The notes under the pieces are model-generated. The model made no database searches, was not told the origin of the DNA, and was given only the letters and a program-made list of their open reading frames with translations. Shown one piece after another: positions 11,497 through 23,516 of a DNA stretch of 64,000 nucleotides; position 1 is the stretch's first letter; every line of letters starts with the position of its first letter. A program made the translations under genes and the position numbers. The DNA is from Acanthaster planci (lineage: Eukaryota; Echinodermata; Asteroidea; Valvatida; Acanthasteridae), in the NCBI RefSeq assembly GCF_001949145.1, contig NW_019091500.1:283389-347388 (forward strand), in the 5' to 3' direction.

Positions 11497-11555
11497 TTGA
11501 GAGGCCTCTCAATCCAACAAGATCCAACACTTGAAACTGTTCTGAGAGGCCTCTC
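11497..11555. repeat. Duplicated palindrome GAGAGGCCTCTC
   Basis: The perfect palindrome GAGAGGCCTCTC occurs at 11499-11510 (extended to 16 bp by flanking TT/AA) and again at 11544-11555. Confidence 0.85.
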
Positions 11556-12025
11556 CTGAAAGTGGCATGCTCTGGTCTGCATTTTTGTACCCTTAGATAC
11601 ATGTATTCCCTATCCACTAACATTCTGATTGAGAGCCGTACGGGTAATGTTGTCACTCATCACATTTTACAAATTCATACACACGTGTACTTGTAAGTGT
11701 GCAAAAGTATCATCCCAGTGCAATACAGTACTTTGGACTAAAAATTGTGGGAAATTTGTTTGAGCTGAGGTAACATTTGGATGTTGTCTTAATACACATA
11801 ATGAAGTACATTGACATGCAACTGTTCAGTTACTACTCCTAGTATGTAAAAGATACATTTACAATGTACATGTATGTATATGTACGTACGGGTACCAACA
11901 TGCCTGTAACCGGTATGTACAATCTTTACTTAATATGATGACTTCCTCACAACAATGAAACTTGAACCATGTTTTAAAAAGACATCACAAGTTGCATACA
12001 TGTACCGGTCGTAGACTTACATACA

Positions 12026-12272
12026 TGGGTGATTCCAGAAATTAGGGGTCCATTTATTTCTTGTGCCTGTTACATATGACATGATTTATTTTCTAAGTTC
12101 AGAAAACATTTTTCTTATTTCCAAGAGTGATGAATTAATGCAAATTACCTGCCAAACAAATACTAGTACAGGTAGTTTGAAATCAATTCCAGTGATATTG
12201 ACAACAAAGGTCAGATGTAGCTGGAACACAAAAATGTCACACTTTTGGACCCCTAATTTCTGGAATTACCCA
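12026..12272. mobile_element. Miniature inverted-repeat element, about 247 bp
   Basis: The left end TGGGTGATTCCAGAAATTAG-GGGTCCA and the complement of the right end TGGGTAATTCCAGAAATTAG-GGGTCCA match over about 27 bp with one difference. CATACA flanks both sides and may be a short target-site duplication. There is no coding capacity. Confidence 0.7.
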
Positions 12273-15155
12273 CATACATGTACATGTGCATGTACAACTG
12301 TACATCTGTATAATTTTAGCCATAGTCATACTTTCAGACATGTACATGTAATCTGTAGTCTTAATTACAGTGAGAGGTTTTGGATTTGGCCCATGAAATC
12401 CACCGTGGGTTTAAAAATGAGTTTCATGGATAGATTACAATGATCTCCCAGGTGTGTGGAAACTAAAGTGTGAGGTTGAGGACTACATGTACATGTAGTG
12501 GGGATCTTCAGCTTTTTCTTGAATTTTGCAGGTTTGGCTTGTCAACCATTTGGACTTCGTCTATGGAATATGGTATTTGTTCTGTTAAAAGCAGTAACCT
12601 AAATCTCCCTCACGTACATGTGCCTGTGAAATCAAATTGAAATTTTAAGAGGATCGTTTGGGTAAAAGCTTAATTTCAGTTAACTTTGTTAGATGCAGTG
12701 TTAACATCTTGATACTGTGCTTGCTCCCATAATACACTATTGATACTGACTGGACCACGGTGTAGTGTAGAGAATATACACCGCTGGGTTGATGATCGAG
12801 CCCAGAAAAGTGCATTCTGACCTTTCAGCAAAATGCATCCAATTTCTTAATGATGGAAGAGATCCCTATGGCTCAATCATTTGCCCGTTGGTTGCAGGCT
12901 TCTTGCATCAGTCCAAGGCAATAATGGATCTTCTTCCTAAAGGCAGCGTTGTAAGTTCTGGTATACTTACATGATGTACTAGTTCTTCCTGGATAAGATT
13001 GGAATACCAGCTAGCAATATTGACTTCCGGTAACTACTTGGTTGAGTTATTCATTTGGGAAATTCACTGCCCAACATTGATTGGTTGCTTAAGTGATTGC
13101 AGTGCCTTGGAGTATAAGGTAAAACATGTTAGGGTGGATACTCATCACGAGTAACATGATTTGACATCTTCAGTCCTTCGATATCTACTGGTAGCATACA
13201 TGTGTACATGGATGTACACTCTACATGTAAGTGTCTTGAATCATGAAAATAAAATCATTCAGGCCATGCATGTACACGTGTGCAGATTTGAAAGAACATG
13301 ACGGAGGTGTCACTTGTAAGTCTAACCTTTGAACCCCCATGTGAGATTTGGCTCGAGAAGTGTTTGTGTGTTGGCATGTACTAGTACCGGTACCGAGATC
13401 ATTTCAGGAAATGTTTTAAATTTAACGTAAGCTACCGGTAAACCTCTCCATATAAGTTGGAAATTCCCTAGAGTGGGAGACAGATTTGACGCATGCATAG
13501 GATAGCAGCTCATATTGCCATGGTGATCTCCCTCCTCCCACTATGCCGAGTTAGGCAGGCTTAGGATGGTGACAGTGAAGATTTTGATGCAGTCGTCTTA
13601 CTCTCTCAATCTACCACATATCAAAGCAGTAGTCTCTTATTCTACGGTGCACACGCAACATACACGTACAATTGAATCTTTCAAGTTTGTCACACAGTAT
13701 CCCTCCCCCGACGTTTACGGCAGGCTTTTATCCCTCCTTGTGTGACAAATGATTGAAAGCTCTTTGCATTCTGCATGGCAGCAGCATCACAAGTGAAAGG
13801 TTGGTGACATGATGCGACTTGATTATCAGCGGAGAAAAAAGGAAAATCAGTAGTTTTCTTGCCTCTGTCACCCTCATGTTTTTTTGCTCTCGATCGTCAG
13901 TGACAGGAAAGGACTATTGTGATCAGCACGACTGCTTCCAGTACATGATCTGCATACTACAGGATCTCTCAACGACAGAGTGAATAGAATCACACGAGGG
14001 AGGCCTACATACTGTACATGTACTGAACGTGTCTGTACATCAGGTTGTTCTGATAATTTGCAGGTGGATGCATTCGATCTGTCATCTTAGACAGTAGGGG
14101 TGTGTCCTGTGAGTCTGGCCAGTAAAAAAAGTGAAGAGATGCACATTCCGTTTGTGTCTACAGTTGAAAAGTGTAAGTGCCAATTACCAAGGTTACAATT
14201 TACCTTCTTCATTTACAGGTACACGTAGTTTCCTACTAGATATCACTCATCGAGTGGTCATCAGAAATACCGATATGCATCACCTAAAAAGGCACTGAAC
14301 TAGATGCACCAAAATAAAGAACAAAATGAGGAATTTGGTCTTTTGACAGTCATCGAGAATGTTGAAATTGATGTCAGAATCATGACCCTGTCTTTACGGT
14401 GAATCTACACCTTTTGTATACATGTGTCACTCGCCAGGTTTGCTGAAAAATATGTGTACAGTATATTTCCGTTACAGAGTTGTAGCAGTTGTGATGACCT
14501 GCTGTCCTGGTGAAGTTAGTATTTTCTGGTGTTTGCTGTGAGTTTCCATTGTGCTTCTGTAGGCTAAAGTCCACAGTTATCTTGTGGACTGATTCTAGAT
14601 TTTAGAAAACTCAAAGTCTTATTGCTGAGGTGTACAATTTGGTTAACCACTACTGCCTATAGTGTGCTCAAAATATTTTGTGGTATTAAATTCAAGAACT
14701 TCCATACCACACATTACATGTACATGTAGAACCCTTATGGTTTCTAAAAATGTACGTAGTATTTTGCATTATACACCCAACAGTGGTACATGTACATGTA
14801 TGTACCGTATGTACAGCTAATATGAAAAAATTCCTGTCAAGAAAGTTACTTTGAAGCTTCTTTTTCAACTTGTACAGTGTACATTACAGGTACATGTAAA
14901 TGTACATACATGTATTAATTAATGTTAAAACACAGACTTGTGAAACCCTGTTGGCAGTACGATACCTGGAGATGTGGAGGTTTCAGAAGGGCATTCAGCA
15001 ATCCCAGAGTTCCGTGCTCCATTGAATTGGTTGCAGCAAGTTGTCCGTCATACACAATTGGATACTTTACAAATGTGTACACTGTGCTCACTGTACTAAT
15101 CAGGATGCGCGTATGCATAACGCATGTTGATAGGTAGAATATCCGTACATGTACC

Positions 15156-15330
15156 AGGGATGAGATTGACCAATGATAAAAATAGCTAAAAACAGCTGGA
15201 AAAAGACATAAAGCTGAACTGTGGAAATCTCCTCTACTTATGTACACAGCCAGTGAGGAAAAAAAGCTGAAATCCATGACACAAAAAGCTGAAACCAGCT
15301 GAAAAGCTGAGAAATCTCACCCCTAATGTA
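15156..15330. repeat. Dispersed repeat rich in AGCTGAAA words (forward copy)
   Basis: The repeat opens with ACCAGGGATGAGATTG, carries five or so AGCTGAAA/AGCTGGAAA words and ends near AATCTCACCCC. A reverse-oriented relative is at about 19925-20075. Confidence 0.5.
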
Positions 15331-18300
15331 CTCGTATCTCCCACAGTTTCTTTGTAAAGTGTGGTTAATCTGTAAAGCAATCACACTGTACATGTAAATG
15401 TACCGTACATACATGTATATGTATGTAGCTACATGTACATGTATGTGTAAAACAACTGCCAGCATAAAGGCTTCAGATTAACAACTGAATGAAATCTTTA
15501 AATGCATACCGTATGCACACAACGTTGCAGCAGTATCCCCTTTAAACCCTTGATAAGTTTGTGTGCGGATGGTTCTGATATTACATAATTTGCAGTTTTG
15601 AATCGTTTCATGGACAGGTGGATTGGGCAATTCAATGACAAGAATATGTTGAGTACACTGTTCATGAAGTCTGACTCTAAAAAGTTTACTTGATGTGTAT
15701 TAGAGGATAATATCGCATAGAATGGAATGTATACAATGTACGTGTACTGTATTTAATGAGGATGTTAAGCACTGAAATTATGTGAAAAAACTGAAAAAGT
15801 ACATGCAACTCGGAAGATCCCATGAGTTTGGCTTCCTGTACTTTTCAGGTTTAATTTGACAGTCACCTTTTACATGTACATGTATACTAGTACTGTAGAT
15901 GAGCAGTTGCTAATGACCAAAATAGATCTTTGAAATTTTGGAGCTTATTTTTTTTATCTAGTGATCTTACCCCGTACATACAGGTAATATGCACCTTTTA
16001 GAACTTTAACCTCCAGGGCATCCATGAAAAATTACATTTTAATCGGAGGATTCCTGACTGTTTGGGTTCCAAAAGTAAAAAAAGAAAAGATTGCATTTAC
16101 AGTACAAATTTATCAGATTAATAATGTGGTTTGCACAAGTTAATGTACAGGTAATGTCTGTAAGTTGGCGTTTCATACTGTATACATGTACATGAAACTC
16201 ATTGAGCAAACAATGTTGTTTAATAGTAGAAATACCGGAACAATCGGTACAGTACACACGTACATGTATGTCATAAATAATATTGATTGGCAGCAAATGT
16301 GGTCTTCCTGTTGTCGTACAGTAACTGTCCGTATTGCTTACATAGAGTACAAATGTACTGTGCTCAGCTTGATTCGCCACATCAATACACTGTATCGTAT
16401 GTGTCCTTCAGGTGTAGGTCTCTAGAATGTGTTTTAACTCAAAGATCTTTTTTGTAAACCTGAATGAACCACATGTTTGCTTGTTGGACCATTGCTCATC
16501 CTCCTGGGATGAAAATGATGGTCACCATTCCCTTTTAGGTGAGGGTGCTCCTGGACCATTCTTGCCCATGATGAGTGCTGTTGGCAGACTGATACACTTT
16601 GAAAAAGTGTCCATTCAGCTGGACATTCCTACATTCACTTTTCATTTCTTAAGAGGGTACATGTATTGTAACTTGATTCTTATGAATAAAGCAAAAGTTA
16701 CACATTTGTACATGCACCAGTAGTATCTCAGCTTCCCCTTGTAGTCCAGCAAGTCTACAAAAAATGGAGATCTATGCATTATTGCTACTGTTGTGTATGA
16801 TGACCAAACATCTGGGAAGAGTTTCCAGACATACAAGGCGACATGGAAGTGTTTAATTAATGTACCGTACATGAAGCAGGAGCCAGGCTGTAGACAGTGC
16901 CATCATAATGCAGACTTTAGTGCATCATTTTTCCCTTAGCCCTAAATTTCCATCACCATGAACATGTTTGCCAAATCAGCAGTCTCAATCTAATTCATGT
17001 AAAATTATCTTCAATCTAAATGTCATTCAGGGCCCGTCCATCCATGAGGAAGTTTTGTCTTGATATCTTCCAGACGTGCTCATCTTCCTTGTCACTGAGG
17101 ATGGTCGGCCAGCGTGGCTTGCTGACGGCAAGAAAGCTTTTTTTATTCAATTCCTGCTGGAGAAATCGAATTTCTGGCTTGTTTCAGCTGCCTGGGGCAG
17201 TTGTGTAATGAATGTGCTATGCGTTTAGGATTGCGCCTCATCGTGAATAGATGCGGTCATTTAGAGAGTGGAATTCAGGCCACATTCAATTTTGGAGATC
17301 TCTTGCATACATGTACATTGAATAGGTTTTAATGAGACATTGTCTACAAGTGTACCTGATCCAAAATTTCACTGTCCAATGTTCTTACCATGTGTGTATA
17401 TCTTGTAAGGCAGAAGAAATTGGAAGGATTCTTGAGTTCTTGCACATGTATGTTCCAGAATTGAATTGGAAAAATCTATTAAAAAAAAATCTTCTGGAAA
17501 TTGTGAGTCACATTTCATGATTTGTTAGTTTACATGTACCTGTTTACTGCAGTAATTAAAATGTAGCAGAAAGGATCTGCAAACTGCATGTTCATGTAAC
17601 TGACTGAATTAATTGAATACTGTTTTTGTAATCAATTATAAATTGTACAGGTAGAGAAAGATTTGTATAGTGATGGCAAGAGAAATTTTGCTCTGCTTAA
17701 ACAACAAGCAAATCATTCTGAAATCACTCAAAAAAAATTTACAGTGGGCACTGCAGAATTGTCAAAAATCATTTGATACAGTAAATTTGATACTTGTGTA
17801 TTTGCTGTTCAAATAATTGCACGGTTAGACAACTTGATGACTGCATTCGACAGGAAAAAATATGCATCTGTCGTTTTTCTTGGATGGATGCATTGTGTAC
17901 ATTGACTGGCGCAGTTCCAGAATCCCAAGTGAGATAAGACCTTGATGAGAATTGATGAGACAGCACAAACTGCACACGTTATCCATGGCAGGTTAGCATT
18001 ATTCAAATTGTCACAGACCCTCACGGCAGGCATCGCTGTATGGCCATCTGATATCACTGCATGTATACCGTACGTATGTAATTGTATTTTTTCTTGTGTG
18101 GCTGCACAGCATTAATCACTGGTCGGGGACAATTAACATCAAATTGCATGAGCTTGGGTTGAGAACTCAATTCTCTCAACTAAGATACCCCATGCAAGCT
18201 TAGTTTCAATACCTTACTGGTACAGTTGATCATATTTTACTCTTTTTTTCACCCATACATGTATTTGTCCTTTTTTGCCCCTTCTTGTTTGGGCTATAAG

Positions 18301-18730
18301 GTGCCGGGGTACGGTACGTGTTATCTACTCAGACTCAAAAAAAATGTTTGGTGTGCCGCGTTTCTGAACAATTTGAAAAAAAACCACCGGTACCATTAAA
18401 TATCTACAGCCAAATTATCCTTTCTCTTCCCAAATTGAGGTCGTCTGGTCCAGTAAAATTAACACAATAGTATTCACCATCCGAGAATTTTTTTTCTTCT
18501 TTTTAAGATAGGATTGAATAATAATAGTGGTAGGACTGTTCCTACTTTGTGGAGAAAAGCAATCTTGCTTTATGTGATTCACTTGGTACATGTACAGTAT
18601 CTACATGTACATATTGCACATTGTGAGAGCCCTGTAGACTAAGCCATGTCTATAGGCTTTCCCTTTATGAAAATGCTCTAGAGGGAGTTTAGGTTAAAAT
18701 TAGGAACAGTCAAGGAAGCCATGAAAAAAT

Positions 18731-18831
18731 GTGCCCCCTTACATGTATAAACTGTGGGGTCCGACGTCCACCCTGCTCCCACGTGGGAGTGAGGCGGACG
18801 TGGGACCCCACAGTTACGGCAAGGGGGTAAG
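18731..18831. repeat. Long imperfect palindrome (hairpin-forming element)
   Basis: The core 18749-18815 reads AACTGTGGGGTCC inward from the left and GGACCCCACAGTT is replaced by GGGACCCCACAGTT on the right. The centre is the perfect palindrome CCCACGTGGG, with only a few mismatches along 33-bp arms. Outside the core, a CCCCCTTA stretch on the left pairs approximately with TAAGGGGG-type sequence on the right. It could be a fold-back miniature transposon or a hairpin RNA source; the sequence does not decide. Confidence 0.8.
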
Positions 18832-19149
18832 AAAAATGCAATTAAACTGATGACAGTTCAAGAAGAACAACCATCATCTCTGAGTGCTTTTCAATGTAAA
18901 CCTACAGTATACAGTTGTACATGTACTGGGTGTACCAGTATTCGATTCACTAACATGTACCAGGTATTTACAAGTACACACTAGTACTTGTGTGACTTTT
19001 AGCAGTGCATATATACATGTACATATACCATTGATGATTGCTGTACATGTACATGTATTCATTATAACCATGCCGGTATATGTGCATGTACGTATATGTA
19101 GATTCATGCACATGTACAGCTGTACATGTTTGATGTGATTCACATACAG

Positions 19150-19300
19150 GGTACCGTGGGAGACTCGGGCCGTGTCCGAAACAGGCTTCCAGAGCTACGC
19201 CTAGGTCTATTGTCTTCGCGTCTCCACGCATTTCCAACGGAGCGAAGACCTAGACCTAGCTTTAGACGAGATTCGGATGCAGCCTCTGTTACAATTATAG
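19150..19300. mobile_element. Fold-back element with GGGCCGTGTCCGAA-type end
   Basis: CTAGGTCTATTGTCTTCGC at 19201 pairs with GCGAAGACCTAGACCTAG at about 19233. Pairing continues outward imperfectly, GTCCGAA on the left against TTCGGAT on the right. The region is also locally GC-richer than its surroundings. It looks like a fold-back or miniature DNA transposon without coding capacity; the exact ends are uncertain. Confidence 0.55.
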
Positions 19301-19924
19301 TCTCAAGTGGATCCTTGGCCTCAGGTTTTGCTTTCGTTTCTTGGAAATACATGTAAATGTGCAACCTTTAAGCATATCCAGTGTGAAAGTTCAGGTACAC
19401 TCCATGCAGTATAAGGCCATTGCAGTGCAGCTCTGTTGGTTGTTTTACTCTGAATGTTATGGCACCATAAATGAAGCTAGCCAGCTCAGAGGCCATGGAG
19501 GAAGATTTACCTTAAGTGGAAGAACAAACTGTAAGTTCTTGCTATAGGCAGGGATGAGAGTGGATTGCATCGAAAGCTGAGTGTCTTCTTGGAGCTTGTG
19601 AGCATTATTGAGCAGAGCCTGAGACCTTCTTTGAGATGTTGCTGTATTTCTTTCTCACATATGTTGTCAGCATTTGAGTGAGTGGATCACAGCTTAAGAC
19701 ACTTGCAGTGTTTGTTGTGATAGTTTGTTGAATATTTTGCAAAATTGGATAAAGTTGAATATGAAAAAAAAGTTGAAACTCAGTCTTCAGGTGATGAGCA
19801 TGTGAGTTGTTTCATTAACAAGGAAAGGTTTTTACCAAATCACCATCTTCCTTGAAGAGGGAACATGATGTTTCCTAATTGTTCCTACAACTCTCTCTAT
19901 AAATGTAGATCAGCGATCTGAGAA

Positions 19925-20075
19925 TTCAGCTTTTTATGTTCAGATATTGACCCTGAATTCAGCTTTTTTGTATGCCTGGTCTGTACAAAAATGTATGGAA
20001 ACTTTTTACATTTCAGCTTTTTGCAAGCTGTTTTCAGCTTTAATTTAAAGTGGCCACTCACATCCCTGGTAGACT
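19925..20075. repeat. Dispersed repeat rich in TTCAGCTTT words (reverse copy)
   Basis: Several TTCAGCTTTT words end with CACATCCCTGGTAGAC. This is the complement of the CAGGGATG-type head of the forward copy at 15156. Confidence 0.5.
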
Positions 20076-23000
20076 TAGTAACAGGCTCTCATAAAAGAAG
20101 CTGTCATCACGAGTCTCACAAAAAAAGATTCAACTGAAATAGTCTTTGAGCTATGCATTTCCCTCTGCACAGGGGAATTGTAAATGTACATGCTGTATTA
20201 TCCGATAGGTTGCCCAGATAGGCATCCATCTCAGTACATGTATATCCATATTTAAATGTTCTTTGTTCAGAGAGGTGTATTTAAATGTCAGGATTTGACA
20301 TTTGGTCAAAAGCCAATTTGCTGTGCAGTGTGGGCGGGGGATCAAATTTCTCAGTTAACATGTACAGTACACAAACGTTATCAACGACATCTGTATTCAA
20401 ATGTTGCTTACTCAAGATGCCAGGCTAAGTTTATCACATCACAAATTGAGAGAGTAAAACGGGTGAGGAGGTGGACGTACATGTACATGTACATGTACCT
20501 GGCCTGTGATTTGAATTATGTAAGGCTTTATTGACTACTGTCTGAGTTGTTCTCCTTGATTTGTCTGCGACTAGCATACCCAGTACCAGTATGGTGAAGT
20601 CCTGAGGCCCATGCTTTATGTACTACACATGTGCTAAGCATGTGGACTCATCAGCTGCTGGATCTACATGTAAATATTTAAAAAATGAGCCATACACATA
20701 TAAGCCCTGAGCTGGTCCAAGAGAGGGCGCAATTTTCCTTGGCAACGCAGGCTCCTTTGGTAAGAATTGCACTTCACTGGTTCACAAATGACTATGAAAT
20801 CCACGCATTACGGTCGCATTGCTAAAAACAAAATGACCACATGAGGTCTTGAACCTGAATGCTTCATATCCTTGACATTGATGGTTTTAGCCATCAACAT
20901 TGGTCATTTATTGGTTTCACGGTGCAGTAGCATCCAAATTGTTGAATCAGTGATCGGTAAGATGTGATGACCTGCTTTAGAAGTGTTACCCAAATAATGG
21001 GTATCAAATCACAGGTGAAACATTTAGTGATAATCTTCCCTCTGTCAAAAACAACTGCTATAAATAACCTCAACTATTTTTGGAGTAAAAGCTTTCAGTC
21101 AGTCTATGGTGTTTATTTGAGTCATTAATTATGTTTTGTTGCCACCTGTAGTCAAGTGCAAAGTCTAGGGTAAAACTCAATTTGCATGTGGCTTGTGGGT
21201 AACATGTATGTATCTGTGGTAAACAGATTGTCTTTCAGAAGTTCCAAAGTTCAAGTAATTCCGGTCATGCATAGTCTGTGTTTATGTACGTGTAATCTGC
21301 ATAGGAAGGTTAAATTTTGATCACATTGTAACTTATTTTCATCCTGACTAAATTCAAAATGCAGGGGAGCATTATTACGGATGCAGCTCTTGAGGAAAGG
21401 GGTCATTCCCAGTGAATACAAGACAGTCATGATCATAATAATGTATGAAGATTTAGGCTACAATGTACGGGGGAGGAGGGAGGAGGTATCAGTACACATG
21501 CACAGGTAGCTGTTGCAGACTAATTGAAGGAGTTTTTTGTGAAATTTGACATAGTGTCACAGTCAGTCAGTGTTCACAGGCTTGTCATTTCAACATGTGA
21601 AAGTGCGATACCAGGATATTGTTCCAGGAGGTGGGGCCAACATTCTTTCTAGGGGGGGTGGGGATAGGAAGGGGGCAATGGGGGACAAAGCACTCATCAG
21701 CAATAATCCTGGGTTAATTTCAAGTTTTTTTTGGGTCTTTTTTTAAGCAAACTGGTGATTAGCATTCCCTTTCATCTCTTTTATTTATCTCTTCAGTATT
21801 TTGTCTTATCCCCCTCCCTTTTCATTTGGGTGTCACAAGGGGGTTGCCCCCTCTTTACACCCATCAGTGCAACATGTCAATGTCACTCAGAGTACCAGTA
21901 CAAATAAAAATCCTTTGAAATGCAGAGACAAAATCAGTCTGTCTGCAGTATTTGACCTTCCATCTCATCACTGGCCCCTCCCACTGATGAGGGAGAGGTG
22001 CATGTAGGCCCTACAGGCTACATGTTCATTCCTAGTATACAGCAGACCATTTCAAGGCCACTGTACATGTACATGTAAATCTCATGACCTTAATTTAGGA
22101 CAAAAAGTTAAGTACTGCGTCTTCAGGAGTCAAACAGAAACCCACCACAGGGTTTCAAAGTGTACCTCATCAACCAATGAGCATTGATCTGAGGTCCCTA
22201 CCCATTCCCTAAGGGCCTATTTATTAACTAGTTATTGTGGAGAGTGGGGTTGCTAGGCTTACTACACCCCACATAATCACTGTTGATTCTGTCAGGGATA
22301 GGGTAATAAATACCTCTAATGCAAACACATGCTGCTGTGGGCAACAACCACTGACCACTGAGTGCCTTGCTGAACTTTGCCTTGTATGACAAGGATGTAG
22401 GTGAGGCTGTGCATGGTATTTGGAATAGGAGGGAAATGCAGCAGAATATTCCTGATTCTGTCAGAATTAACCAGATCTGAAATCCGGAACATTTGAAGTG
22501 GGACAGTTTTCTGTGCTCCTCATATAATACCGTAAGTTGGACAAAATTGTCGGTGTTCTAGCCATCTACTATACGTGTTGCCCTACATGAACCAGTACGT
22601 ATGTACTTACTGCTTTCTTGTACATGCCCATAAAAAAGTGTACCTAATATTTTGCTGACAACAGACGTATACTACATGTATAAGGTTGACTGGGTAGCAA
22701 TGAATGTGGCAAGGGTGATTACATCAGTCTGCGTGCATAGACAGAACCGGTCTGCATCAATAAAAGAGACAACGATTTGAGGGAATTTGACTGGTTTGTG
22801 TAGACAGGGCACCATTGTGACAGTGTGTACATGTTGTAGACAGTAGATTCATAAATGTATCAACTAGGATATGATTGACATTGGAGAATATAGGCAGAAA
22901 CAACTGGCAAATACCAGATTGATTAACTTCCATTGCACCAGGAAATTCCCCAAAACGTATTAGAGATAATTTCAAATGTATATTTTAGGTGTCTTGCTAT

Positions 23001-23232
23001 GAAATGCATGATTTGTTTCCACTTCTAATGAACACACGTGTCCATATTGCACTTTTATAAGAAAGTTGTTTTTTGGACTGCAGAGTATTCTATAGAGACT
23101 TGAAAAGCGGTAATCTTTGGCATGTATTTCATTGCAAGGTTAGGCAGATGGTAAGTTGTATTTAATCATCACTTTGTTGTGCACATTAGATTCCTGATTT
23201 AAATACAGTACATGTATTAAAGTGATAGAGGA

Positions 23233-23516
23233 GGGGAGCGGGTTAGCATAGCAGTTCTTTCCTCGCTTTGCACCAATGAGGCCCGGATTCGAGTCCCGTC
23301 TTGGCCCAGGCTTTAAGTGCATTTGGATTCCAGTCCATACTCGCTCTCGCAGGTTTTCTGCGGGTACTCCAGTTTCTTCCTGCCTCTAAAACTGGACTTT
23401 CTTCCTAACTCCGTAATGTGATGCTGATTAATTAAGTGTATGAATAAACGTACAGTTATTGGCGTAAATAGCCTGAGTTGCTGAAAGCGCCATTAAAACA
23501 AAACAACAACAACAAC
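23233..23516 (+). mobile_element. tRNA-derived SINE with target-site duplication
   Basis: The 5' part is tRNA-like. A pol III A box (TTAGCATAGCAG, 23243-23254) and a B box (GATTCGAGTCC, about 23285-23295) lie about 40 bp apart. A conserved-looking body of about 200 bp follows. The 3' end is a simple tail of AAAACAAAACAACAACAAC type. The 13-bp direct repeats AAGTGATRGAGGA flank it (23220-23232 and 23517-23529, one mismatch). This is typical of LINE-mobilised tRNA-derived SINEs. Confidence 0.88.
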
